A stretch of DNA of 26,426 bases from an uncultured Lachnospiraceae bacterium (GCA_910588215.1 CAJUQJ010000050.1:1-26426); one strand, 5' to 3'; shown: positions 8,254 through 16,219, counted from the stretch's first letter. Translations and numbers: made by a program. The notes: generated by a model from the letters alone, not told the origin.

Positions 8254-8637
8254 CTATTCCTCCACGTGTTCCATCCCCATACTGATGATTGCCCGCACAT
8301 GCTCGTCATCCAGGGAATAAAAGATAGATTTGCCCTCCCGTCTGAACTTCACTAGCTTAGATGTCTTGAGAATCCTCAACTGATGACTCACAGAAGACTG
8401 GCTCAGGTTCAACAGTCTGGCGATATCATTGACACACAGTTCATTCTCAAACATGGAATACAGAATTTTGATCCTGGTGGAATCCCCGAACACCTTAAAC
8501 AGCTCTGCAAGATCGTACAGGATCTCGTCATCCGGCTGCTGGTCCTGGATACTGTTGATGATATCTTCCCGTGCTTCTGAAAATTCTTTCTCCGCAAACG
8601 ACGGGCTGCTTTCTGCCTTCCTGTTGCTTTCTGCCAT
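8254..8637 (-). CDS. ArsR/SmtB-family metal-responsive repressor (zinc type)
   Basis: A 127-residue winged-helix repressor. The helix-turn-helix is around residues 67-92 (VNDIARLLNLSQSSVSHQLRIL). The C-terminal helix carries D111, H113, H124 and E127, matching the spacing of the alpha-5 zinc site of Synechococcus SmtB (D104, H106, H117, E120). This predicts zinc (or cobalt) sensing across the dimer. The alpha-3 site is incomplete: ELCVND has one cysteine where CadC/ArsR have ELCVCD. The ATG at 8637 has GGAG 6 nt upstream. Its own promoter overlaps a 36-bp palindrome at 8754-8789, so autorepression is likely. The downstream HMA gene is probably its only co-transcribed target here. Confidence 0.92.
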   Translation of the reverse strand: MAESNRKAESSPSFAEKEFSEAREDIINSIQDQQPDDEILYDLAELFKVFGDSTRIKILYSMFENELCVNDIARLLNLSQSSVSHQLRILKTSKLVKFRREGKSIFYSLDDEHVRAIISMGMEHVEE

Positions 8638-8753
8638 TGTTTACTCCATTTCCACGTTCCCCATGTCCGAGCAGTACCCCGGACTGCGCCCAAACGCTCT
8701 CTTATACAGTTCTCGTTCAGTTTGATACCCGTTGCTTGCAGCGGGTCTTTGAC

Positions 8754-8789
8754 TATTATACATATGCTCAACTGTTCATATGTATAATA
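8754..8789. promoter_or_regulatory. Palindromic operator, probably of the ArsR-family repressor
   Basis: Perfect 13-bp arms TATTATACATATG (8754-8766) and CATATGTATAATA (8777-8789) flank a 10-nt centre. The inner part resembles the ATATGAACA-type half-sites bound by SmtB/CzrA repressors. One arm coincides with the -10 box of the repressor's promoter, so binding would block RNA polymerase. Confidence 0.7.
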
Positions 8790-8812
8790 ATAAATTTTAT
8801 TTCTATTGTCAA
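8784..8812 (-). promoter_or_regulatory. Promoter of the arsR-HMA operon
   Basis: On the minus strand, a consensus -35 TTGACA (8812-8807) is followed after exactly 17 nt by -10 TATTAT (8789-8784). Transcription would start near 8777, giving a leader of about 140 nt before the ATG at 8637. The -10 box is inside the palindromic operator. Confidence 0.75.
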
Positions 8813-8839
8813 TCCTTATTCTGAAAATACTACAATATT

Positions 8840-8856
8840 GCACCGTGAATAGTATC
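8840..8856 (+). repeat. Short dispersed intergenic motif, copy 2
   Basis: GCACCGTGAATAGTATC, 16/17 identical to 37-53. It lies between the arsR-family promoter and the proA stop. Together with the following six bases, its reverse complement matches 15318-15339 at 18 of 22 positions. Confidence 0.45.
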
Positions 8857-8886
8857 TTACTGTTTCATTGACGCAGATACGGAATA

Positions 8887-10161
8887 TCAGCTTCGAATCT
8901 GCCCGTCTCCACGGATCAGGTATTTATACGTCGTCAATTCCTTAAGACCCATAGGACCTCTTGCATGCAGCTTCTGTGTGCTGATCCCGATCTCCGCGCC
9001 AAAGCCAAATTCAAAGCCGTCCGTAAAGCGTGTGGATGCATTGACATACACACATGCAGAATCCACTTCCCGCAGGAACTTTTCTGCAATTTCCTTGTTC
9101 CCTGTAAGAATGGCATCGGAATGTTTGGTGTTATAGCGGTTGATATGAGATATGGCTTCCTCCACAGACGATACTGTCTTCATGGATATGATATAATCCA
9201 GATATTCCCTGCCATAGTCTTCTTCCGTTGCTGCCACTGCATCCGGAATCAGTGCACACACGCTTTCATCTCCACGCATCTCTACCTTCTTATCCCGCAA
9301 CGCACATCCAAGCACAGGCAACAACTTATCTGCGACCTTCTCATGAATCAGCAGAGATTCGCAGGCATTACATACACCGATCCGTTGTGTCTTTGCGTTT
9401 ATGATGATGGGCACAGCCAGTGTCAGATCCGCATCCTCATCTACATAGATATGACAGTTGCCCGTTCCCGTCTCGATCACAGGAATGGTGCTATTCTCCA
9501 CCACCGCCCGGATCAGTCCCGCGCCGCCTCTGGGAATCAGCACATCCACATACTGTTTTAACTTCATAAAGGCTGTCGTAACCGCCCTGTCATTGTCTTC
9601 GATCAGCTGTACCGCATCCGCTGTGACAGCTTCTGCCACAAGCGCTTCCCGGATCACTTCCGTGATGACCGCATTCGAGTAAGCTGCGTCTTTACCACCC
9701 TTTAAGATCACGGCATTTCCTGTCTTAAAACACAGTCCAAAAGCATCTGCCGTCACGTTAGGCCGGGCTTCATAGATAATGCCGATCACCCCCATGGGCA
9801 CTCTTACTTTATCAATATGCAGCCCGTTAGGCCGGTCAAAGGACTCGATGATCGTCCCCACCGGATCTGTCAGTTCCGCAATCTGTAACAATCCTTCCGC
9901 CATACTTTGAATGCGCTCCGGCGTCAACTTCAAACGATCCAGCAGCCCTGCCGTCATGCCTCCTGCCGATGCGATCTCATAGTCTTTGTCGTTTGCCATA
10001 AGGATACGGTCTGTAGCCGCTGTCAAAGCGGCTGCCGCTGTCCGCAGGGCACTGTTCCTGGCCTCTGTGGATAATCTCTGTAATTCATACTTTGCCGCAA
10101 CGGCTCTTTGTCCTAAATTATCTAAATATTCCATATGCTTCCTCTCTTCTTTACACAACAT
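8887..10161 (-). CDS. proA: Glutamate-5-semialdehyde dehydrogenase (gamma-glutamyl phosphate reductase)
   Basis: NADPH-dependent reduction of gamma-glutamyl phosphate to glutamate semialdehyde, the second step of proline synthesis after ProB. It has the aldehyde dehydrogenase superfamily fold. The catalytic cysteine lies in IGVCNACES (C264 from this start). Other signatures are GVIGIIYEARPNVTADAF, LKGGKDAAYSN and the C-terminal LHARGPMGLKELTTYK. I chose ATG 10161 because GGAGG lies exactly 7 nt upstream. ATG 10134 (MEYLDNLGQRA), with GAGG 6 nt upstream, fits homologues equally well. A longer frame from GTG 10194 overlaps the upstream stop codon by 4 nt but lacks a ribosome site. proA is about 6 kb from proB, and the preceding gene on its strand is a GT-C glycosyltransferase. 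Confidence 0.95.
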   Translation of the reverse strand: MLCKEERKHMEYLDNLGQRAVAAKYELQRLSTEARNSALRTAAAALTAATDRILMANDKDYEIASAGGMTAGLLDRLKLTPERIQSMAEGLLQIAELTDPVGTIIESFDRPNGLHIDKVRVPMGVIGIIYEARPNVTADAFGLCFKTGNAVILKGGKDAAYSNAVITEVIREALVAEAVTADAVQLIEDNDRAVTTAFMKLKQYVDVLIPRGGAGLIRAVVENSTIPVIETGTGNCHIYVDEDADLTLAVPIIINAKTQRIGVCNACESLLIHEKVADKLLPVLGCALRDKKVEMRGDESVCALIPDAVAATEEDYGREYLDYIISMKTVSSVEEAISHINRYNTKHSDAILTGNKEIAEKFLREVDSACVYVNASTRFTDGFEFGFGAEIGISTQKLHARGPMGLKELTTYKYLIRGDGQIRS

Positions 10162-10190
10162 TTGCTTTCCTCCATTCCGAAACTTCACGA

Positions 10191-12380
10191 TCACTCCCGC
10201 AAAGAGATTACCACAAACTCTGCCGGCTCCTTATCTTCTATCCCTTCCTTTAGTCTATGGACAACACTGCTGTGGTACTCACCGGATTCCAGCATTGCTT
10301 TTGCAAACTCCGCACGAATACATAAGTGCTCTGAACCATAATAGGTCTGCTGCAGATCCGCGAACTCGTCTCCCGGTCTGATCGTTCCCTCCACCACATC
10401 CGGCCGATAATAGGAAGACCGGAAATCAATATCGTTGAAGATCACCACCGACTTTTCAGGGATCTCCTTATATGTCTCTTCCCACTGCGCTTCCAATGCC
10501 AGATAATAATTATCGTTCCGGTCCATTCCGCCATTGGCAAAGATAGACCATACTGCGGTCACAAGCAGCAATGTCACCATACCGGCAAAATAGCAGAATC
10601 TCCTTTTCCCCCGCAGATACGGCAACAGCAGTCCAATCAGCGCGATGCTGAGCAGGAAAGTAGCCGGCTCAAAGAAACGGAAATAGAAGCTGTCCATCGA
10701 TGAAACATAACGGATACCGATAAAGACCACATCATAGACCACTGCCATTACGATCAGCACGGACTCTCTCGTAAAATGCCTGCAGTTTCTGAGGATCAGC
10801 CAACCGATCCCCGCCAGGATACCCACTACCACGAATACCTTGATCTGGTAGGGAAACCCCTCCACCAATTCCGGTATCTGCATGGAAAAGATATTGAAAA
10901 ACTCGGTCAGCAGGCTTTCGATCAAATCATCCGTCAAAATCCGATAATCATCCCACCACATAGTACGACTCACACCGGACGCCATACCATTCATTAATTT
11001 GTTCATGAACAGATACGCCATGCTCAAAGCGCCTGACACAAAGGCCGTCACCGTCAGTCCCACCAGTTTGGAAAGAACCGCCCTCTCTTTCTTTTGCTGA
11101 TACAAGACAAACAGTACCAGTAGATACAGCCCTGTCACGATCCACACGAAAATACCATAATATCTAGTCAAAAAACAGCATATTCCAACAATGCCAAGTG
11201 CCAGGTACCACCCCCATGCCGGCCTCTCCTCTTGCAGCACTTTGGCAAAAAGCAGGGCAAACAAAAGCATAAACAGCATAAAGGGAATCTCGCTCCACGT
11301 ATAGTAACTCAGATTCAAATATCCGATGTTGGTCAGACACAGACCATAAAGCCACGCATCTTTGCCAAAGCACTTATGCAGCACAAGCAGAATCAGTCCT
11401 GCCGTCACCATGGCTACGATCTTGGATGCCAGATAGGCCTCTGCCCCGGTGACAAGCATCACCGCCGCGATCAATACAGGATACAGGATCGGCCAGTTGG
11501 CAAACCACGTATCATATCCGGCCAGACCGTCATAGGAGAATCCGTTCCCCGCTGTCAGATTCACCGCCTCACGCAGATAGCCTGCCGAGTCTGCCGAAAT
11601 GTATGCACCTTTCAGATAGGCCCGGGAATAGATGCTGACGCAGATACAGCCGAACAGCAACAGAAGAAACAACTCGCTGCCATATCGTCTCACAAGCGTC
11701 TCTGCCGGACTCCTGAGCCTTAAGACCACCGACCACACTTCCCGCCAGCCAGCCCAAATGCAGAGCAGTCCGATGGCGGTAAGAAGCACAGAAACCGGCA
11801 CGGAATAGTAGAAAATATCCCCATAAGTCATACGGACAGGCTCCACCCGATCGATTCCCAGAGAAATACCGCATTCCATCACTTCACCGTCTTTAAAGAC
11901 CTGTTCGGTAAAAGGCAGTTGTGCACCCTCTCCCTTTGGCACCTGCATAAAGTACGGAGAGCTGCCATCCGCGAAAACAGTCAGTTTGTACGACTGTCCT
12001 GCCGTAAAAACCATATTTCCGGTAATCGTAAACCATTTCCCCGGTGTAATTGTCTCCACCGGAATCACTTGACTCACCAAAATGCTGGAAGTATCGTCGG
12101 TGACCGTAAAGCGCAGCGTCCCTCTGCTGTCTTCCGCTATATTGACCAAAAGCACCGGAAAACCGCTGACCTGAAAATCCTCTTTGGCCGTCAGCATGAC
12201 ATCCAGTGGTTCTCCCGCTTCGCAGGTCACATACACCGGATCCGGATTGATACCCGGCAGAATCTGGGTGGTCTGCATTCCGTTCTGCGCCGTATGTGTC
12301 AGCACCAGCATAACGGCGCCAAAGAGCAGGCAGACTATAAATGAGTAGATTATTTTGCGGATCGTGGTTCCCTTTTTCAT
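10191..12380 (-). CDS. GT-C type membrane glycosyltransferase (ArnT/PMT-like)
   Basis: A 729-residue polytopic protein with the layout of lipid-linked-sugar-dependent glycosyltransferases. One N-terminal membrane segment (about 9-30) is followed by a beta-rich extracytoplasmic domain (about 40-185). A multi-span core (about 190-620) comes next, then a soluble C-terminal domain (about 625-729). The first large loop of the core contains D264-S265 in ISADSAGYLREA, which fits the acidic DxxxY-like catalytic position of GT-C enzymes. It would move a sugar from a polyprenyl-phosphate donor to an exported acceptor, but donor and acceptor are unknown. The GT2 gene two places upstream could make that donor. 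The ribosome site is weak (AAAGGA, 13 nt from ATG). The extracytoplasmic domain inserted after the first membrane segment is unusual for simple ArnT-like proteins. Confidence 0.75.
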   Translation of the reverse strand: MKKGTTIRKIIYSFIVCLLFGAVMLVLTHTAQNGMQTTQILPGINPDPVYVTCEAGEPLDVMLTAKEDFQVSGFPVLLVNIAEDSRGTLRFTVTDDTSSILVSQVIPVETITPGKWFTITGNMVFTAGQSYKLTVFADGSSPYFMQVPKGEGAQLPFTEQVFKDGEVMECGISLGIDRVEPVRMTYGDIFYYSVPVSVLLTAIGLLCIWAGWREVWSVVLRLRSPAETLVRRYGSELFLLLLFGCICVSIYSRAYLKGAYISADSAGYLREAVNLTAGNGFSYDGLAGYDTWFANWPILYPVLIAAVMLVTGAEAYLASKIVAMVTAGLILLVLHKCFGKDAWLYGLCLTNIGYLNLSYYTWSEIPFMLFMLLFALLFAKVLQEERPAWGWYLALGIVGICCFLTRYYGIFVWIVTGLYLLVLFVLYQQKKERAVLSKLVGLTVTAFVSGALSMAYLFMNKLMNGMASGVSRTMWWDDYRILTDDLIESLLTEFFNIFSMQIPELVEGFPYQIKVFVVVGILAGIGWLILRNCRHFTRESVLIVMAVVYDVVFIGIRYVSSMDSFYFRFFEPATFLLSIALIGLLLPYLRGKRRFCYFAGMVTLLLVTAVWSIFANGGMDRNDNYYLALEAQWEETYKEIPEKSVVIFNDIDFRSSYYRPDVVEGTIRPGDEFADLQQTYYGSEHLCIRAEFAKAMLESGEYHSSVVHRLKEGIEDKEPAEFVVISLRE

Positions 12381-12452
12381 CTTACTTATGATTCCTTTAT
12401 AAATATTCTGTATTCCTGATTCCGTACCTTTATAATACCCGAAGCGCCTGAT

Positions 12453-13751
12453 CTATGACTGCAGCAGACGCCGGGCCATCTGCATGGCAAGCTCCACCAC
12501 CACATCCGAATTATAATGACAGTGTTCACCCCAGCGTCCAAGACCGTAGATCTGTCTTGCTCTACAGAAAGCAAGCAGCCTATTCATCGCCTCCGGTTTG
12601 CCGATGGTATTCAATGGATAGGCATATTCATTCAGATAATGATACCCGGCACCACCATGATCACTCCCATTAAGCAAGATGTCGTTTCTTCCCGCATTGT
12701 CCTCTGCATTACCCGGAAACTTGACCGAAATATCCTCAAGCATCTGCACCCGCTCTTTTCTCGTCTCCAGCCAATATCCTCTGCTTCCCGGACAGAAATT
12801 GTGGCGCACCAGGATCCTGTGCCAGGGAATCTGCGGATCCGGCTCATAGATCCACTGCGCTTTTGTAGAAAGGCACTTTGGCACATAACGGGTTTCTATG
12901 GCGCTGGATCTCAACTCTGCCAACAACCCTCTAATGTCCCTCGGCATGCCGGTAATCTGTGTAAAGCTATGCCACGGTACCGTAGTGATCACATGCTCCG
13001 CTTCAAACACCTCTCCGGTCTTCGTCCTGACTCTACGTTTTTCACAATCCAAAACGGCTGCCTCCATACCGTACAGTACCTGCGGCGCCAATTCTTTCGC
13101 CATGCGAATCCACACTTCTCCATATCCATATTTTTGCGGATAATAGAAATACGCATGACCCGGTTGTGTTCCATATGGTCTGTGCGTCAGACAGGACAAA
13201 AGTGTTTCTTCAAAGCTCACGTTTGGCAACTTTTCCAACCAATACGTACCTAGTTCATTCAGCTCATCCGCAAACATCTTTTGATTGTAAGGAAGCATAT
13301 AGTGGTCGGCGATTCGCTGTCCCAGCTTCCACACGATCCATTCGACAAACCGTTTGGGCATAGGCCGGTCCAGGTTACAGCCGGCCTTGGCTATGGAAGT
13401 CAGATAAGCCACCTGTTCCGGCAGATCAAGCTGCCAGATATTAGCCTCCAGCGGATGACCGACCTCCGCACCGTCCACCCGGATCCGGCTGTCCCTTGTA
13501 TAAAGCACCCATTCCTCCTTGGGCATAAACCGGAAAAGGAATTCATTGACATTCGGTCTTTTTACATCCAGAAAATGACCGCCGCCAATATCAAAAGGAC
13601 TTCCATCCACCATCACGCTGCGGCACAGACCGCCCGCCTCTTCCTCCTTCTCCAATAGTAAGAAAGACGTTTCACCCTGCTCTTTCAGCCGATTCGCCAG
13701 TGTAAGCCCTGAAGGGCCTGCACCAAGGATCAGATACTTTATTTTTTCCAT
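12453..13751 (-). CDS. FAD-dependent oxidoreductase, UDP-galactopyranose-mutase/amine-oxidase-like
   Basis: A 432-residue flavoprotein. The N-terminal dinucleotide-binding motif is LILGAGPSGLTLANRL (residues 7-22), followed by an acidic LLLEKEEEAGGLCRS segment and FDIGGGHF, as in protoporphyrinogen oxidase and UDP-galactopyranose mutase relatives. The mid-region LPYNQKMFADELNELGTYWL resembles the YNxKxW stretch of UDP-galactopyranose mutase. The C-terminal GLGRWGEHCHYNSDVVVELAMQMA is a typical flavin-closing motif. There is no signal peptide, so it is cytoplasmic. Its place between a GT2 and a GT-C glycosyltransferase suggests it acts on a nucleotide- or lipid-linked sugar, possibly as a mutase or redox enzyme. 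The ATG at 13751 lies 14 nt after the GT2 stop. The precise reaction is unknown. Confidence 0.7.
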   Translation of the reverse strand: MEKIKYLILGAGPSGLTLANRLKEQGETSFLLLEKEEEAGGLCRSVMVDGSPFDIGGGHFLDVKRPNVNEFLFRFMPKEEWVLYTRDSRIRVDGAEVGHPLEANIWQLDLPEQVAYLTSIAKAGCNLDRPMPKRFVEWIVWKLGQRIADHYMLPYNQKMFADELNELGTYWLEKLPNVSFEETLLSCLTHRPYGTQPGHAYFYYPQKYGYGEVWIRMAKELAPQVLYGMEAAVLDCEKRRVRTKTGEVFEAEHVITTVPWHSFTQITGMPRDIRGLLAELRSSAIETRYVPKCLSTKAQWIYEPDPQIPWHRILVRHNFCPGSRGYWLETRKERVQMLEDISVKFPGNAEDNAGRNDILLNGSDHGGAGYHYLNEYAYPLNTIGKPEAMNRLLAFCRARQIYGLGRWGEHCHYNSDVVVELAMQMARRLLQS

Positions 13752-13765
13752 GTTTTACCGCCATT

Positions 13766-14482
13766 CTAAAGATGTAAACCAACTCGGTGTTCATTCTTCT
13801 TCAATTGAAACAAAAGACGCAAAGCCTCCGTTACGGAACTGCTCTTTAAGCTGGATGCTGTCCCCACATAGTGGATCGGCACCTCAACAGTCCGCAGATT
13901 CCTACAGTAAAACCGCATTTCCGTCTGATACATATGTCCCGTAGACAGAAAAGCACTAAGATCCATAGCTTCCAGGACCCTGCGCTGAAAACATTCAAAT
14001 CCGCTGGTCATATCCTTAAGTTTTGTTCCCAATACCAGATTGGCCAGGATCGTGCCTCCCTGGCTTAAAATCCTTCTGTATAGAGACTGTTTGCGCATGG
14101 AGCCGCCCTCCATAAACCGAGATCCCCACACGCAGTCATACCCTTCTTCCATCTTCGCAAGAAACTGCGGTATCTCCGAGGGCAGATGGCTTCCCCCGCC
14201 ATCCATCTCCAATATCCGTTGCGCCCCATCCGCAAGCGCCTGGCGAAACCCTTCCAGATAGCAGCTGATCACTCCTCTGGATTCCTTGTAAAAAATGCAT
14301 TTCACTCTGCCATTCTCAGCAGCTTTCTTTCTGATGATCTCCTCCGTCCGGTCCTTGGAATAGTTGTCAATCACCGGATAAATGTATAAATTGTCATAGG
14401 GCAGCGCAAGGATTTCATCCAGGATTCTCTCCATGGTATCTTCTTCGTTGGCTACCGGCATGACGATGATCGTCTTTTTCAT
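13766..14482 (-). CDS. GT2 glycosyltransferase, polyprenol-phosphate sugar synthase-like
   Basis: A 238-residue GT-A fold protein resembling dolichol-phosphate mannose synthase (DPM1) without C-terminal membrane helices. Visible marks are the N-terminal IIVMPVANEEDTM, the VIDNYSKDRTEEI nucleotide-binding segment, LEMDGGGSHLPSEIP at the acceptor/metal site (D94-G95-G96), GSRFMEGGS, and KDMTSGFECF. The usual DxD reads DGG, so metal coordination may differ. It would transfer a sugar from a nucleotide donor to polyprenyl phosphate at the inner membrane face. The downstream GT-C enzyme would then use that lipid-linked sugar outside. The ATG at 14482 has GAGGGG five nt upstream. It is the first gene of the three-gene glycan module and begins about 130 nt downstream of the IS200 element. 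Confidence 0.8.
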   Translation of the reverse strand: MKKTIIVMPVANEEDTMERILDEILALPYDNLYIYPVIDNYSKDRTEEIIRKKAAENGRVKCIFYKESRGVISCYLEGFRQALADGAQRILEMDGGGSHLPSEIPQFLAKMEEGYDCVWGSRFMEGGSMRKQSLYRRILSQGGTILANLVLGTKLKDMTSGFECFQRRVLEAMDLSAFLSTGHMYQTEMRFYCRNLRTVEVPIHYVGTASSLKSSSVTEALRLLFQLKKNEHRVGLHL

Positions 14483-14613
14483 TATATCCCCTCATATGTA
14501 ATAATCTACTGTAGAAGTAACCTATCAATCAGGAGTACGCATTACACTGCGGACTCCGTGAACGCGCCATAATCTCCGATTTTGTGTGCATAATTCTCTA
14601 AACACCCACTTCT

Positions 14614-14720
14614 AATCACCAACCCCCACTTCAAGTGGGGGTTTGAAAAACGCCCCCAAGGGCTCTGTTACTGCTCGCCTGAAAGGCGGGTGTCGCAAGC
14701 ATATATTACTTGCTGCCGCT
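14614..14720 (-). other. Array of small hairpins downstream of tnpA
   Basis: Read on the minus strand after the tnpA stop, at least five stem-loops follow each other within about 110 nt. They are GCCGC/GCGGC across the stop codon, GCAAG/CTTGC, CGCC/GGCG, a GCCC/GGGC stem, and the 10-bp terminal hairpin at 14621-14643. The last is the likely transposition end. The others could form a structured transcript or a terminator zone, but no boundaries are visible. Confidence 0.4.
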
Positions 14721-15147
14721 AAAAAGCGGCTCCTTCACTTTCTTCCTTCCGGGACTCTTCTGACTGTTCCTGGATATATTTCTTTATGGCATCCTCTGTG
14801 ACATTTCCTACCGTCGCCACATAATATCCTCGCGCCCAGAATGCTTTATTCCATTTACTTTGTTGTTCCGGATGCCTGTCATATATCATTAGCGTACTTT
14901 TCCCTTTCAGGTATCCCATAAAATTTGAAATACTTATCTTCGGTGGGATACTTACGCACATATGCACATGATCGGCACACACTGCTCCTTCTATAATTTC
15001 TACACCTTTGTATTTACATAGCGTACCTAATATCTCCCGTACATCGAGCCTCAACTGTCCGAACAATTTTTTCTTTCGATATTTTGGAATAAATACAATA
15101 TGATATTGGCATTTCCATCTTGTATGTGATAAACTTTTACTGTCCAT
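14719..15147 (-). CDS. tnpA: IS200/IS605 Y1 transposase TnpA
   Basis: A 142-residue HUH-superfamily transposase that cuts and rejoins single-stranded DNA at the hairpin ends. The metal-binding HUH pair is H60-V61-H62 in ADHVHMCV. The nucleophilic tyrosine is Y124 in AIKKYIQEQ with Q128 four residues on, matching Y127/Q131 of IS608 TnpA. Length and the N-terminal HTRWKCQYHIVFIPKYRKK signature are typical, so the enzyme looks intact. The ATG at 15147 is preceded by GGAGG at 8 nt, but this ribosome site lies within a 9-bp inverted repeat (described separately) expected to repress translation. The short charged C-terminal tail is normal for the family. Confidence 0.95.
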   Translation of the reverse strand: MDSKSLSHTRWKCQYHIVFIPKYRKKKLFGQLRLDVREILGTLCKYKGVEIIEGAVCADHVHMCVSIPPKISISNFMGYLKGKSTLMIYDRHPEQQSKWNKAFWARGYYVATVGNVTEDAIKKYIQEQSEESRKEESEGAAF

Positions 15148-15154
15148 TTGGACC

Positions 15155-15209
15155 GCCTCCTATTCTTGAGATTGGCTTGCAACACCTTTCTCATTTTAGT
15201 ATAGGAGGC
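15155..15209 (-). promoter_or_regulatory. Hairpin sequestering the tnpA ribosome binding site
   Basis: In the tnpA leader the 5' arm GCCTCCTAT (minus strand, 15209-15201) is an exact complement of the 3' arm ATAGGAGGC (15163-15155), which contains the GGAGG of tnpA. The loop is 37 nt. A leader stem that hides the ribosome site is an established way by which IS200 keeps transposase synthesis low. Here it is seen in sequence but untested. Confidence 0.65.
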
Positions 15210-15317
15210 TTTTCTATACCATCTTTTTCGCTACAGCTTACTCTATTCTCCCCAGCATAGCTGGGGGATTAGTGTTTTCATTCATGGTGGCATCATAATG
15301 TAGGATATGGGTGTTTT

Positions 15318-15334
15318 GTTACCGTTCAAGGTGC
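15318..15334 (-). repeat. Short dispersed intergenic motif, copy 3
   Basis: On the minus strand GCACCTTGAACGGTAAC, 14/17 identical to 37-53. It lies between the IS200 element and the stop of the cyclo-ligase gene. The similarity to the copy at 8840-8856 continues for five further bases on its 5' side (ATATT/ATATT region). Confidence 0.35.
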
Positions 15335-15351
15335 AATATAAATGCTGTTGC

Positions 15352-16017
15352 TCATAGTATCTCTGCTTCCGTGATCACTATATCCGGTCTCACATCATGC
15401 GGCTCACAGGGCAAATCCTGTACCAGCTGGCATGTATAGGCAAGTGCTGCCGTTGTCAGAAGAACCTCTGTCTGGCCGCCGGCAATCCGTTCCTCCCTAT
15501 CATACCCGTAAAACCTGCCCAGATACCGGTCATAAAATCCTTTCCCGTATCCGATCCGGTGCCGATTCCGGTCAAATGCGGCGCCCGGCATCCACATCAT
15601 TGCTTTATACTGCAGCCTCCGCTGCACATCGATCGCGCGCTCAATCCAATTCGGAAAGGAAATCCGCTCATCCGGCTCCAATATCCCCTTATATCCTTCA
15701 TGTAAATCCTCCAAAGACGTAACTTGCCAAAATTCCATCTCCGTACCGGCAACCTTCGGTGTAAACACATACTTTCCGTCAGCCAATGCCTGCCTGATCA
15801 TCACAGCCGTGTCCACTTCGCTTCGATAACTGGCATAGGCAAGAATGACTTGCGACTCTTTATAAGCCGAATGTGCAAAGACACGGGCCCTTATCACCTC
15901 ATCACACCGCGCTTTAACTTCCGGTTCCATTCGATCCCTTGCCGCCAGTATTTGTCTGCGGATTTCGCCTTTATCTATACTTTTCTTTCCACAGTTTCTA
16001 TTTGCTTCCTTTTCCAT
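15352..16017 (-). CDS. 5-formyltetrahydrofolate cyclo-ligase
   Basis: ATP-dependent conversion of 5-formyl-THF to 5,10-methenyl-THF, which returns stored folate to one-carbon metabolism. The 221-residue protein shows the family signature PGAAFDRNRHRIGYGKGFYDRYL near residue 150. The N-terminal basic KGEIRRQILAARDRM segment and the YRSEVDT region are also present. The ATG at 16017 overlaps the 3' end of the DUF896 gene by 20 nt and has GGGGAAG upstream, so the two genes are probably translationally linked. An extra N-terminal stretch of about 14 residues precedes the family core. The IS200 element lies just downstream, so the native end of this operon is unclear. Confidence 0.92.
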   Translation of the reverse strand: MEKEANRNCGKKSIDKGEIRRQILAARDRMEPEVKARCDEVIRARVFAHSAYKESQVILAYASYRSEVDTAVMIRQALADGKYVFTPKVAGTEMEFWQVTSLEDLHEGYKGILEPDERISFPNWIERAIDVQRRLQYKAMMWMPGAAFDRNRHRIGYGKGFYDRYLGRFYGYDREERIAGGQTEVLLTTAALAYTCQLVQDLPCEPHDVRPDIVITEAEIL

Positions 16018-16219
16018 GCTTCTTCCCCAGATCAGTGATGGAACCGTCCTTCTCTACAATAGAGATATTATCAAGCTGTCCCTTTAAATTTGCCCGCACA
16101 TTCGCCACATACGCGCTACGAAGCTGCTTCTGTTCTTCTTTCTCTGCATCCGTCAGGCCTTCTGTCTGTGATTTGTGATACAATGCATTAATCCTGGCTG
16201 TCATCTGCTCTACATTCAT
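15998..16219 (-). CDS. DUF896 (YnzC/YozC-like) small protein
   Basis: A 73-residue cytoplasmic protein of the DUF896 family, common in Firmicutes and without a settled function; the B. subtilis YnzC structure is a helical hairpin. Visible family marks are EQMTARINALYHKSQTEGLT, the EEQKQLRSAYVANVRANLKGQLDNI core, and a basic C-terminus. It is of normal length. It overlaps the next gene by 20 nt and follows proB by 45 nt, so the three are likely one operon. Confidence 0.92.
   Translation of the reverse strand: MNVEQMTARINALYHKSQTEGLTDAEKEEQKQLRSAYVANVRANLKGQLDNISIVEKDGSITDLGKKHGKGSK

Larger units (their letters stand above)
14610..15290 (-). mobile_element. IS200/IS605-family insertion sequence, TnpA only
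   Basis: A single Y1 transposase gene is flanked by subterminal hairpins. One is at 14621-14643 (AACCCCCACT / AGTGGGGGTT, 3-nt loop) beyond the gene's 3' end. The other is at 15250-15266 (CCCCAGC / GCTGGGG, loop ATA) at the 5' side. This is the expected layout of single-strand-transposing IS200 elements, which have hairpin ends instead of terminal inverted repeats and make no target duplication. No tnpB accessory gene is present. Exact borders cannot be set without other copies; the limits given are approximate. It lies between the cyclo-ligase gene and the glycan module, in their common orientation. Confidence 0.8.

Noticed and set aside
14621..14643. Hairpin considered as a simple transcription terminator
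   Set aside because: Its position beside a TnpA gene, paired with another hairpin on the other side, fits an IS200 end better, and the U run is poor. A terminator role is not excluded.
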